In this document: one piece after another, positions 45,542 through 52,620 of the stretch
How positions within the stretch are numbered: the stretch's first letter is position 1
Layout of the letters: each line of letters starts with the position of its first letter
Source: Niallia sp. XMNu-256
Lineage (GTDB): Bacteria; Bacillota; Bacilli; Bacillales; Cytobacillaceae
Length of the DNA stretch: 64,000 nucleotides
NCBI RefSeq assembly: GCF_036670015.1
Contig: NZ_CP137636.1
Span: 3,636,501 to 3,700,500 of the forward strand
Reading direction: 5' to 3'
The notes under the pieces: generated by a model
What the model was told of the DNA's origin: nothing
Databases searched by the model: none
What the model saw: the letters and a program-made list of their open reading frames with translations, nothing else
Program-made: the position numbers and the translations under genes

Positions 45542-46888
45542 TTATACAAATAGATCTAATATTAACGTGAATACCAATCCACAAACTGCAACAATTGTTG
45601 ACAGAACCGTGTAGGTTCCAAAGGCTTCTTTTAAGTTCATGCCTAAAGATTCTTTAACCATCCAGAATCCTGCGTCATTAACATGGGATGCAATCGCACT
45701 ACCCGCTCCAGTTGCAAGTGCAACAAGCGCTAAGTTGACATCAGGCATTGTAGCAAGTAATGGAATGACTAACCCAGGAGTTGCTAGCGTCGCAACGGTT
45801 CCAGAGCCTAAACAAATACGTAATAACGCAGCTACTGTCCAAGCAAACAAAATTGGTGACATCGCTGTACCTTCAAATAATGTAGCGATATAATCCCCAA
45901 CACCGCCATCAATTAGAACTTGCTTTAAGGCACCGCCGCCCCCGATAATTAATAGAAGCATTCCTAGTGCATTAACGGCAGATGTACAAGACGCCATTAA
46001 TGTTTTCATTGGAATTTTTCTGCGTAATCCCATTGTATATAGGGCGAATAATACAGAAAGCACCATAGCAGTTGATGATGTAGCAATAAAACGAATAAAT
46101 ATTACAAGTCCATTATCCCCAAATCCTAAAGCTGGTTGCACCATATCTACAATCGCACCAAATCCCATTAAGATAACTGGGAATAAAGCTGTAAATACAC
46201 TGATTCCAAAACCAGGTGTTTCTTCTAATTTAAATTCTTTTTTAACACCAAAAGATTCGCTTCCTTCTCTAGTAAAGGCAGTTGGTACAATTTTTTGCGC
46301 AATCTTCGGATACCAAATCCCAGCAATGATACAAGTTGGGATGGCAACAATAATTCCATAGATTAATACCATTCCCACACTTGCTCCATACTCAGCAGAA
46401 ACCGCAGTTGGACCTGGATGTGGAGGCAAGAATGCGTGAGTTGCTAACGCAGCCGTTACCATTGGTAGTCCTAATTTTACAATTGAAACTTTTAATTCTC
46501 TCGCAATAGAGAAAATAATTGGAACTAATAATACAATTGTCACTTCAAGGAATAAAGCGATTCCACAAATGAATGATGCAAAAAGAACAGCCCAATGAAC
46601 TCTCTTTGCACCGAATTTACCAATTAAGGTTGTAGCAATACGGTGAGCACCACCGGAATCAGCAATTAATCGACCAAGCATCGCGCCTAATCCAAAAATA
46701 ATCCCGATATGACCGAGCGTTCCCCCTAAACCGCTTTCAATTGAGCCCACTACATCCATCACTGGAATTCCAAGAGCTAATGCCACAAGGAACGATACAA
46801 TGATTAAGGATACAAATGTATTCAATTTGAACTTCATAATAAGGATAAGTAATAATAATACCCCTATAGCTATAATGACCAAAGGCAT
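45542..46888 (-). CDS. GntP family acid-sugar permease
   Basis: A 448-residue permease with about 12-14 membrane segments. It shows the GntP-family landmarks GLGAMLGRLIADSGGA, FLPPHPGPTAVSAEYGA, and the C-terminal GAGSAIASHVNDAGFWMVKE. GntP proteins import gluconate and related sugar acids by proton symport. Given dtnK and pdxA2, a four-carbon acid (threonate or erythronate) is likely. A sigma-A promoter with a perfect cre box lies about 280 bases upstream. Confidence 0.9.
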   Translation of the reverse strand: MPLVIIAIGVLLLLILIMKFKLNTFVSLIIVSFLVALALGIPVMDVVGSIESGLGGTLGHIGIIFGLGAMLGRLIADSGGAHRIATTLIGKFGAKRVHWAVLFASFICGIALFLEVTIVLLVPIIFSIARELKVSIVKLGLPMVTAALATHAFLPPHPGPTAVSAEYGASVGMVLIYGIIVAIPTCIIAGIWYPKIAQKIVPTAFTREGSESFGVKKEFKLEETPGFGISVFTALFPVILMGFGAIVDMVQPALGFGDNGLVIFIRFIATSSTAMVLSVLFALYTMGLRRKIPMKTLMASCTSAVNALGMLLLIIGGGGALKQVLIDGGVGDYIATLFEGTAMSPILFAWTVAALLRICLGSGTVATLATPGLVIPLLATMPDVNLALVALATGAGSAIASHVNDAGFWMVKESLGMNLKEAFGTYTVLSTIVAVCGLVFTLILDLFV

Positions 46889-46930
46889 AATTGATTGTCC
46901 CCCTAAACCTTTTTATATTTTTGTATGTTC

Positions 46931-47091
46931 GTTGCAAAACTATTCTTTTTAGTGAAGCTTCTTCCCCTGCAACATTAACTACTATGACCCTGTGAACATT
47001 GGGCCAGTATCATTAATCTCTATACGTAGAAGTCTAAACGAATGGTTATTAGCCTTATTGTAAACCTCACGAAAAAGATAAAATTGCAACA
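46931..47091. promoter_or_regulatory. Three TTGCAAC motifs in the gntP leader
   Basis: GTTGCAA at 46931, TGCAACA at 46968 and TTGCAACA at 47084. The first two face each other as a dyad. They lie between the predicted transcription start and gntP. Confidence 0.4.
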
Positions 47092-47155
47092 CACCGATCC
47101 ACTTGACGCCAGTAAAACATACATCTTTTTACAAACTGTTGTTATTAGCATCATG

Positions 47156-47169
47156 TGTGAACGTTTACA
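47156..47169 (-). promoter_or_regulatory. Perfect cre (CcpA) box at the gntP promoter
   Basis: Minus strand TGTAAACGTTCACA matches TGWAANCGNTNWCA at all fixed positions. It begins two bases after the -10 element, so CcpA would block initiation when glucose is present. Confidence 0.75.
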
Positions 47170-47170
47170 T

Positions 47171-47198
47171 TGTATAATGATATGTCGAACCTTGTCAA
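47171..47198 (-). promoter_or_regulatory. Sigma-A promoter of gntP
   Basis: TTGACA, a 16-base spacer and TATACA on the minus strand. Confidence 0.7.
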
Positions 47199-47248
47199 CA
47201 TAATAATTTTGTTTCTTTTTACAACATATTATTTGTTATTTATCGCAT

Positions 47249-47286
47249 AAAAATGCGGATAGAGGCAAGACCCTTTTATCCGCATT
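47249..47286 (-). terminator. Terminator after larC2
   Basis: AATGCGGATA and TATCCGCATT form a 10-bp stem, followed by TTTTTATG on the minus strand. It separates the lar operon from gntP. Confidence 0.8.
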
Positions 47287-47376
47287 CATTGATTTATTTA
47301 ATTAAAATGGCTAGATCGTCATGGGTATAGTTGAGGGAAAATTACTTAGAAGGCTTGAAAAGAATCGTACCTAACC

Positions 47377-47847
47377 TTAATTGGAATCCATTGTTTGCCA
47401 AACTTGTTGATACACTTCTTTTAAGGGGACCTTGTGACGTGTTGCTAATTCTTTACATTCCTCATATTCTGGAGCCCTTTGAACGAGGTTTCCCTCATAA
47501 TATCCCTCTTTTATTGTTACAGGGCCCCATTTCGTTTCAACCGTTTTGAACCTTCTTTCGAGTCGATGTACGGTCAATGGGTAATAGCGAACCCCTAATG
47601 TCGTTGTTTCATTAAATAAAATTTCCTTTATTGCGTTGAGTTTTTGTCTGGATGAAAGAGTTTGAAGTAATACGCCTGGTCGATTTTTTTTCATATAAAT
47701 GGGGGTGTAAAATACATCATTTGCCCCCGCATCGAACAGCAAATCCATAACATAGCCAAGCCACTCCCCTGACACGTCATCAAGATTCACTTCCAACTTG
47801 ACCATTTCTTCATCCATATGTTCATCGTTATGAGGGTGAGATTTCAA
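47377..47847 (-). CDS. larC2: LarC2: C-terminal part of nickel-insertion protein LarC
   Basis: A 156-residue protein equal to the C-terminal domain of LarC, the CTP-dependent nickel chelatase that completes the pincer cofactor. Motifs: VKLEVNLDDVSGEWLGYVMDLLF, TPIYMKKNRPGVLLQTL and RYYPLTVHRLERR. It is separated from larC1 by about 114 bases with in-frame stops; both lie in the same frame. TTG 47847 is the best start, with GGGAGGAG eight bases upstream. In Lactiplantibacillus the two parts are joined by programmed frameshifting; here they appear to be separate polypeptides. Confidence 0.88.
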   Translation of the reverse strand: MKSHPHNDEHMDEEMVKLEVNLDDVSGEWLGYVMDLLFDAGANDVFYTPIYMKKNRPGVLLQTLSSRQKLNAIKEILFNETTTLGVRYYPLTVHRLERRFKTVETKWGPVTIKEGYYEGNLVQRAPEYEECKELATRHKVPLKEVYQQVWQTMDSN

Positions 47848-47872
47848 TTTTACTACTCCTCCCATTTAAATA

Positions 47873-47934
47873 CTTGTCCGATCTTTAGCTGCTGATTCGG
47901 ACTTCTTCGCGCAAGTATATACCTGCTCTGTCCG
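47873..47934. repeat. Isolated array-A-like hairpin unit between larC1 and larC2
   Basis: CTTGTCCG...TTCGGAC (GTCCG at 47876, CGGAC at 47898) has the same arms as array A, and a second GTCCG follows 54 bases after the first. It lies in the spacer that splits larC. Confidence 0.6.
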
Positions 47935-47961
47935 ATTAAGCTATTTAGTTATGGTAAATCC

Positions 47962-49089
47962 CTATTCACCAATAACTACGCGAAGGAGATTCGGATGGTC
48001 TTTAAAGGTTTTCGTTCCAGCTCCATAACCAATCGCTTGGACTTTCATTGATGGAAGCACACAAAATTCCTCAGCAAGTACCGCTGCAATGGCTGCACCT
48101 GTTGGGGTCGTTAGTTCAAATTTGACATCACTTTGTTGAATTGGCACCCCTTTTAAGATTTCGAGGGTGGCTGGCGCAGGGACTGGATAGATTCCATGGT
48201 CAATATGTATTTTTCCAGAGCCGACAGGGATGGCAGCTGATTTTATGATCTTTATATCGAGTTGATGAATTAAAATCGCTGCCCCGACAATATCAATGAT
48301 CGAATCAACGGCACCGACTTCATGAAAATGAACTTCTTCTAGTGGCATTCCATGTATATGTCCCTCAGCTTCACCTATTTTGCGAAAGATTTTTAATGCG
48401 GTTTCTTTTACTTCCTCTGCTAACTCGGAAGTTTGAATCATTTTTACAATATCCTTGTATGAGCGGTGATGGTGACCATGTGCGTGGCTATGATCGTGAT
48501 TGTGCCCATGACTATGATCGTGATCATGATTATGATCATGGGTATGACTATGTTCGTGATCATGGCTGTGATAATGGGTATGACTATGTTCGTGATCATG
48601 ATTGTGATCATGTGCATGACTATGTTCGTGGTCATGATTGTGATCATGCGCATGGCTATGTTCGTGGTCATGGCTGTGATCATGCGCATGGCTATGTTCG
48701 TGGTCATGATTGTGATCATGTGCATGACTATGTTCGTGGTCATGATTGTGATCATGCGCATGGCTATGTTCGTGGTCATGGCTGTGATCATGCGCATGGC
48801 TATGTTCGTGGTCATGATTGTGATCATGTGCATGACTATGTTCGTGATCATGACTGTGATCACGGGCATGACTATGTCCGTGGTGAGTAGTTGTCAACTC
48901 AACATCAAACTTCGTGCTAGTAATTCCGTTCTTGTTTACTTTTTTCCAAATCAACTTATACTCATCTTCAAATTTTAGTTTCTTTAATTCTCTTTCTAAA
49001 GTGATTGGATCTGCCCCTGCATCTAGAAGGGCGCCGATGAACATATCACCGCTTATTCCTGAAAAACAATCAATATACAGGGTTTTCAT
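47962..49089 (-). CDS. larC1: LarC1: N-terminal part of LarC with a very large His-rich insert
   Basis: A 375-residue protein. The start (TLYIDCFSGISGDMFIGALLDAGA) and the C-terminal half (HEVGAVDSIIDIVGAAI, ELTTPTGAAIAAVLAEEFC) are LarC. Between them, residues about 68-215 consist almost only of repeats of the type HSHAHDHNHDHE, twelve residues long and encoded by near-identical 36-bp repeats. That is roughly 75 histidines, probably a nickel store or delivery domain; such inserts are known in LarC and HypB but this is very long. It overlaps larB by four bases. Confidence 0.92.
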   Translation of the reverse strand: MKTLYIDCFSGISGDMFIGALLDAGADPITLERELKKLKFEDEYKLIWKKVNKNGITSTKFDVELTTTHHGHSHARDHSHDHEHSHAHDHNHDHEHSHAHDHSHDHEHSHAHDHNHDHEHSHAHDHNHDHEHSHAHDHSHDHEHSHAHDHNHDHEHSHAHDHNHDHEHSHTHYHSHDHEHSHTHDHNHDHDHSHGHNHDHSHAHGHHHRSYKDIVKMIQTSELAEEVKETALKIFRKIGEAEGHIHGMPLEEVHFHEVGAVDSIIDIVGAAILIHQLDIKIIKSAAIPVGSGKIHIDHGIYPVPAPATLEILKGVPIQQSDVKFELTTPTGAAIAAVLAEEFCVLPSMKVQAIGYGAGTKTFKDHPNLLRVVIGE

Positions 49090-49841
49090 TCATTCTTAGC
49101 TCCTTTTTTTGCGATATTATCAATTAGTACTGCATTATAGGCGGCACCGAATCCATTATCGATATTGACTACACTAATTCCCGATGCACAGGAATTTAAC
49201 ATCGTTAGCAATGCTGATAACCCATTGAAATTAGCACCATAGCCAACACTTGTTGGAACAGCAATAACTGGATGTGACACAAGCCCTCCGACCACACTTG
49301 GAAGTGCCCCTTCCATTCCCGCAACAACAACTGAGACGGTTGCTTGTTGGATTTGTTCAATATGATCAAACAAGCGGTGGATTCCCGCAACCCCTACGTC
49401 ATAAAAACGACGAACTTCACTTCCCAATGCCTCTGCTGTAACAGCCGCTTCCTCAGCGACTTTAAGATCTGATGTTCCGGCACAAACAATCGCAATATAC
49501 CCGTGGGTAGATGGCTTCTGTTTCGTATCCTTTTTCCAGTAAAGAATGCTTGCTGTTTCATTGTATGTAAACTCTGGATAATCACGCAGAATCGAATCTG
49601 CTTTATCTTTAGAAATTCTCGTAACTAATACATTGTCACCTTTCGATCGAATGGCTTTTATAATCGCATGAATTTGTTCCGTTGTTTTCCCTTCACCATA
49701 AATGACTTCTGGGAACCCTTGACGATTCTTTCGGTGGTGATCGACCTTTGCAAACCCTAGATTCTCATAGGTTGCTAACTTTTCCTTTGCCTCTGTAACA
49801 CTTAATGTGCCTGCTTGGACTTGCTTTAAAATTTCTTCCAT
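49086..49841 (-). CDS. larB: LarB, carboxylase/hydrolase of nickel-pincer cofactor synthesis
   Basis: A 251-residue enzyme that carboxylates nicotinic acid adenine dinucleotide at C5 and releases AMP, the first step of the cofactor pathway. The PurE-like C-terminal domain is clear: VCAGTSDLKVAEEAA, RFYDVGVAGIHRL, VVAGMEGALPSVVGGL, PTSVGYGANFNGLSALLTMLNSC. An N-terminal segment carries FPEVIYGEGKT. I chose ATG 49841, where the family start (MEEILKQVQ) lies. Its 3' end overlaps larC1. Confidence 0.95.
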   Translation of the reverse strand: MEEILKQVQAGTLSVTEAKEKLATYENLGFAKVDHHRKNRQGFPEVIYGEGKTTEQIHAIIKAIRSKGDNVLVTRISKDKADSILRDYPEFTYNETASILYWKKDTKQKPSTHGYIAIVCAGTSDLKVAEEAAVTAEALGSEVRRFYDVGVAGIHRLFDHIEQIQQATVSVVVAGMEGALPSVVGGLVSHPVIAVPTSVGYGANFNGLSALLTMLNSCASGISVVNIDNGFGAAYNAVLIDNIAKKGAKNE

Positions 49842-49902
49842 TATTGTTTCCCACACCTTACAAAAAATTTGGATGCCGCGCCCATCCTTCATTTAGCTAG
49901 AG

Positions 49903-49929
49903 CCCAATATAATCGGACTCTATATTGGG
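49903..49929. promoter_or_regulatory. Inverted repeat upstream of larB
   Basis: CCCAATATA and TATATTGGG, nine-base perfect arms nine bases apart. There is no T-run, so it is more likely an operator or RNA hairpin than a terminator. Confidence 0.45.
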
Positions 49930-50012
49930 ACATGTCATTATACACTTCATTGTAGATAAATGAAAAGTTTGGAGGCGGCTCTTATTCCTTATAATCTTAC
50001 GCCCAAGGAGAC

Positions 50013-50327
50013 TTATTCCTCTAAAAGACTTTCGACTCTCGCTACTTTATCTTCCATTTTGCGCTGTTTATCACGACGATCATCAATTCGAATATTTGTA
50101 CAAACCCTAGCAAGTCCCTTTTCAAAAGGAACTTCATGGATCGCCTGAATGACTTCAAATAGTTTAGGTAGATCGCCTTCAATGATCGTATTCATCGGAG
50201 TTAATTGGAAGCGGATATCCCCTTGCTCCTCATATTTTTTCAACACCTTCTGAATATCGGCCACATAATGACTCACACTAGGAGATTCTGTACCTACAGG
50301 GATTACCGTCACATCAACAATTGCCAT
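50013..50327 (-). CDS. MTH1187/DUF77 family thiamine-binding-like protein
   Basis: A 104-residue protein of the DUF77 family (YqgV-like): MAIVDVTVIPVGTESPSVSHYV, LTPMNTIIEGDLPKLFEVI and VCTNIRIDDRRDKQR. Members form ferredoxin-like tetramers, and some bind thiamine. It lies 171 bases upstream of larB on the same strand with no terminator, so it may be the first gene of the lar operon. A role linked to the pyridinium cofactor would be new and is speculative. Confidence 0.85.
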   Translation of the reverse strand: MAIVDVTVIPVGTESPSVSHYVADIQKVLKKYEEQGDIRFQLTPMNTIIEGDLPKLFEVIQAIHEVPFEKGLARVCTNIRIDDRRDKQRKMEDKVARVESLLEE

Positions 50328-50526
50328 CTTAATCACCATTCCTTCGCTATACTGTCGTTATTATTTAATAGTAGTAGTTTAACATAAGCTATGATTTCGA
50401 TTGTAATTTGTATTGGTTTAAGAAACAAGCATATGATTATAAAATGCGGGGAGCAAATGAAGTTAAGTTAGTAAAAGGGTTTGTTTCTTTATCTACCAAT
50501 AACAGTAAACTTTGCTTTTTACTCGG

Positions 50527-50690
50527 TTTTTTGCAGTTATAGTCATAGTGATAAACGCAACTTTTAACTTTGTAACGAGTTTTTGCCGCTATCCCTGTCC
50601 TGATAGACGCAATTTTCAACTTTGCAACGGATTATTGTGGCTATCCCTGTCCTGATAAACGAGATTTTTATATTTTCAATCTTTGTTTGC
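50527..50690. repeat. Tandem array C2: three 52-bp units
   Basis: TGC/TGT at 50532, 50584 and 50636 mark units exactly 52 bases apart. Each has an inverted pair of type TTGCCGCTATC...GATAGACGCAA. Sequence is related to array C1, 17.5 kb away. The rest of 50328-50810 holds no gene I can support. Confidence 0.85.
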
Positions 50691-50810
50691 TTCTATTAGT
50701 TATCGATAATAACAAAGGTTCTAACATGTGATAATAAAAGGATTAAAAAAGGGGGAATGTGAAAGGTATTCGGATGAGCTCTTATAACTAAGCATTGTGG
50801 CGAAATAAAA

Positions 50811-50844
50811 AATGAGTATCTGCTGATTAGATCAGATACTCATT
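50811..50844. terminator. Symmetric hairpin, probable terminator
   Basis: AATGAGTATCTG and CAGATACTCATT form a 12-bp stem with A- and T-runs outside. It lies downstream of the OsmC pseudogene on the minus strand. Confidence 0.65.
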
Positions 50845-50981
50845 CAAAAATGGGGAATACATTGTTATGTTTTCCCATTTTTCCAAATTCTATACATGTT
50901 TTTGAAAAATTTCTGTTTTTATTGCTTATCAGTCCAAAATAAGCAGGGGCCCGGGAGAATAGTGAGGCTCCCCCTCCTTAT

Positions 50982-51218
50982 TTACTGTTTTCCTTCAACC
51001 CCATTAATTGTAAAGCTTACAGTAAGACCTGTGTTTAATGAATGTGTGACCGAGCAATATTTATCATTAGCTAGTTGGATGACGCGTTCGACTTTATGTT
51101 CCGGCAATTTCAGTGAAATATAGCATTTCAGAACAAATAAGCATTTTTTCTACGAGGATACGTACGCTTTCCCGGCCAAATCAACGAATTTGAGCGTGGT
51201 TTCCGTGTTTTTCATCAT
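50982..51218 (-). pseudogene. OsmC family protein, degraded
   Basis: From ATG 51218 (strong site GAGGGGGTGG) a frame reads MMKNTETTLKFVDLAGKAYVSS, meets TAG, then continues in frame to 50982 with a clear OsmC C-terminus (LPEHKVERVIQLANDKYC, SVTHSLNTGLTVSFTINGVE). At 78 codons it is much shorter than the usual 130-140, so the middle is deleted as well. One peroxide-reactive cysteine (DKYCSV) remains. Confidence 0.8.
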
Positions 51219-51300
51219 TCGCCACCCCCTCTTTTTCCGGTTATTGTAAAGGCACCCGGGAATACATGGAACAAGTGCACGTTCCAGAAGGTGCATCTTT

Positions 51301-51813
51301 ATGAATTTCGAACAATTAGCGGCACAATATTCCAACATGATCCACTCTATTATTCATTCTCTTCATATATATAAAGACCACGATGAGTTTTATCAAATTG
51401 GTTTGATTGCTCTTTGGAATGCTTATGAAAATTTTGATGAAGCGAAGGGTCGTTTTTCTACCTATGGTTATCGTTTTATTAAGGGACGGATGCTCAATCA
51501 CTTGAAAAAGGAGAAAAAACAGGAAGATTATTGTTCAGCCATATCTGAAGAAGTTTGGCTTGGATTCGGTTATGAGGCTTGTTTTCTGGAGAGGGAAACG
51601 CTATTGGGCTATTTTTATCGTTTAACCGATAAGGAACAACAATGGGTGTTGCTACGTTTTTATGAAGGCCTTAGTAATAGCGAAATTGCCGATCGCCTTG
51701 ATTTGAAGGTAACAAGTGTTCGTTCGTGTGAAAGGCGAGCAATGAGAAAGCTAGTAATCGATAAAAATTCCCTTTCAACCGATTCATATTGTCCTAAAAA
51801 TATTCTTTTATAA
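51301..51813 (+). CDS. Sigma-70 family RNA polymerase sigma factor (ECF-like)
   Basis: A 170-residue sigma factor with region 2 (DEFYQIGLIALWNAYENFDEAKGRFSTYGYRFIKGRM) and region 4 (LTDKEQQWVLLRFYEGLSNSEIADRLDLKVTSVRS). Regions 1 and 3 are missing. AAGGTG lies seven bases before the ATG. No anti-sigma gene is adjacent. It is followed by DUF1659, DUF2922 and YvrJ-family small genes on the same strand, a combination seen in other Bacillales; whether it transcribes them is not known. Confidence 0.88.
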   Translation: MNFEQLAAQYSNMIHSIIHSLHIYKDHDEFYQIGLIALWNAYENFDEAKGRFSTYGYRFIKGRMLNHLKKEKKQEDYCSAISEEVWLGFGYEACFLERETLLGYFYRLTDKEQQWVLLRFYEGLSNSEIADRLDLKVTSVRSCERRAMRKLVIDKNSLSTDSYCPKNILL

Positions 51814-51874
51814 AAAGATGGGACACAATTCTCCTTTACTTCTGTATAACAATCATGAAAGGAGAGGATGAAGA

Positions 51875-52090
51875 ATGGCAATTTTGGTGGCGATGGATTC
51901 AAAATTACGGTTGATTTATGAAACAGGGATTGGTGAGGGTGGAAAACCGATTTACAAAGCAAAATCGTACGGCAATATCGTCGAAGGGGTCACAGCCAAT
52001 CAGCTGCAACAAGTAGCACAAGCCTTAGCTTCCTTGTCGAACGACCCATTAAGTGGGATCGAGCAAAGCGAACTGCATGAAATTGTTTAA
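51875..52090 (+). CDS. DUF1659 family protein
   Basis: A 71-residue protein of the DUF1659 family: LIYETGIGEGGKPIYKAKSYGNI and VTANQLQQVAQALASLS. GAAAGGAGAGG precedes the ATG. Function unknown; it lies 61 bases after the sigma gene and before the DUF2922 gene, its usual partner. Confidence 0.88.
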   Translation: MAILVAMDSKLRLIYETGIGEGGKPIYKAKSYGNIVEGVTANQLQQVAQALASLSNDPLSGIEQSELHEIV

Positions 52091-52129
52091 GTTTTTTCAG
52101 CAAGTCTCCCATTACTTTAATAAGAAAGG

Positions 52130-52357
52130 ATGAATATAATGGCAAAAATAGTTGAATTGCATTTTAATAGCAGTCTTGGCAAAGTGGTTAAATTAGCGGT
52201 GGATAATCCAGTGGAACCCATTGATCCGATAAAAGTAAAAGGGGTCATGGATACAATTATTGCGGCAAATATCTTTAGCGGTCAATCAGGAGCTCTGATC
52301 AGTCCAAAAGAAGCCCGTCTTGTTGAACATAATGTAACTGCATACGAACTTATTTAA
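52130..52357 (+). CDS. DUF2922 family protein
   Basis: A protein of about 72 residues with the DUF2922 pattern ELHFNSSLGKVVKLAVDNP and VKGVMDTIIAANIFSGQSG. AGAAAGGATG lies before MNIMAKIVE; the internal ATG at 52139 is the likelier start by distance from the site. Function unknown. A terminator follows. Confidence 0.88.
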   Translation: MNIMAKIVELHFNSSLGKVVKLAVDNPVEPIDPIKVKGVMDTIIAANIFSGQSGALISPKEARLVEHNVTAYELI

Positions 52358-52370
52358 AACAATCATTTGT

Positions 52371-52405
52371 AGAGGCTGCTCGCATCAGAGCAGTCTCTTT
52401 TTCTT
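52371..52405 (+). terminator. Terminator after the DUF2922 gene
   Basis: AGAGGCTGCTC and GAGCAGTCTCT form an 11-bp stem (one mismatch), then TTTTTCTT. Confidence 0.85.
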
Positions 52406-52435
52406 AAATATTGATTTGAAATGGGGTAAGTATGA

Positions 52436-52573
52436 TTGGATCTAGCGGTTCCTTTCATTAGTGAGGTCGGGTTTCCGATTGCCTCACTCTTTATTCCCTT
52501 TACCCGAATTAAAGCAAAGCTTGATGTGGTCGTCCAATTGCTTCAAAACTTGCCAAAGCGTATAGAGGAATGA
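52436..52573 (+). CDS. YvrJ family protein (45 residues)
   Basis: A tiny protein starting at TTG: LDLAVPFISEVGFPIASLF, then IPFTRIKAKLDVVVQLLQ and ending KRIEE. The GFPI segment, a short hydrophobic stretch, then KLD...L are typical of YvrJ. GGGGTAAG lies about eight bases upstream. It is flanked by terminators on both sides and belongs to the sigma/DUF1659/DUF2922 group. Confidence 0.75.
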   Translation: MDLAVPFISEVGFPIASLFIPFTRIKAKLDVVVQLLQNLPKRIEE

Positions 52574-52574
52574 C

Positions 52575-52611
52575 AAAGTATCCAGCAAGATGAACTTGCT
52601 GGGTATTTTTT
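52575..52611 (+). terminator. Terminator after the YvrJ-family gene
   Basis: CCAGCAAG and CTTGCTGG form an 8-bp stem with GTAT/GTATTTTTT flanks. Confidence 0.85.
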
Positions 52612-52620
52612 CAATAAAAA

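Noticed and set aside
48342-48978. Large plus-strand ORFs rich in DHDCDHVHDY or MIVIM
   Set aside because: Antisense of the histidine repeats in larC1.
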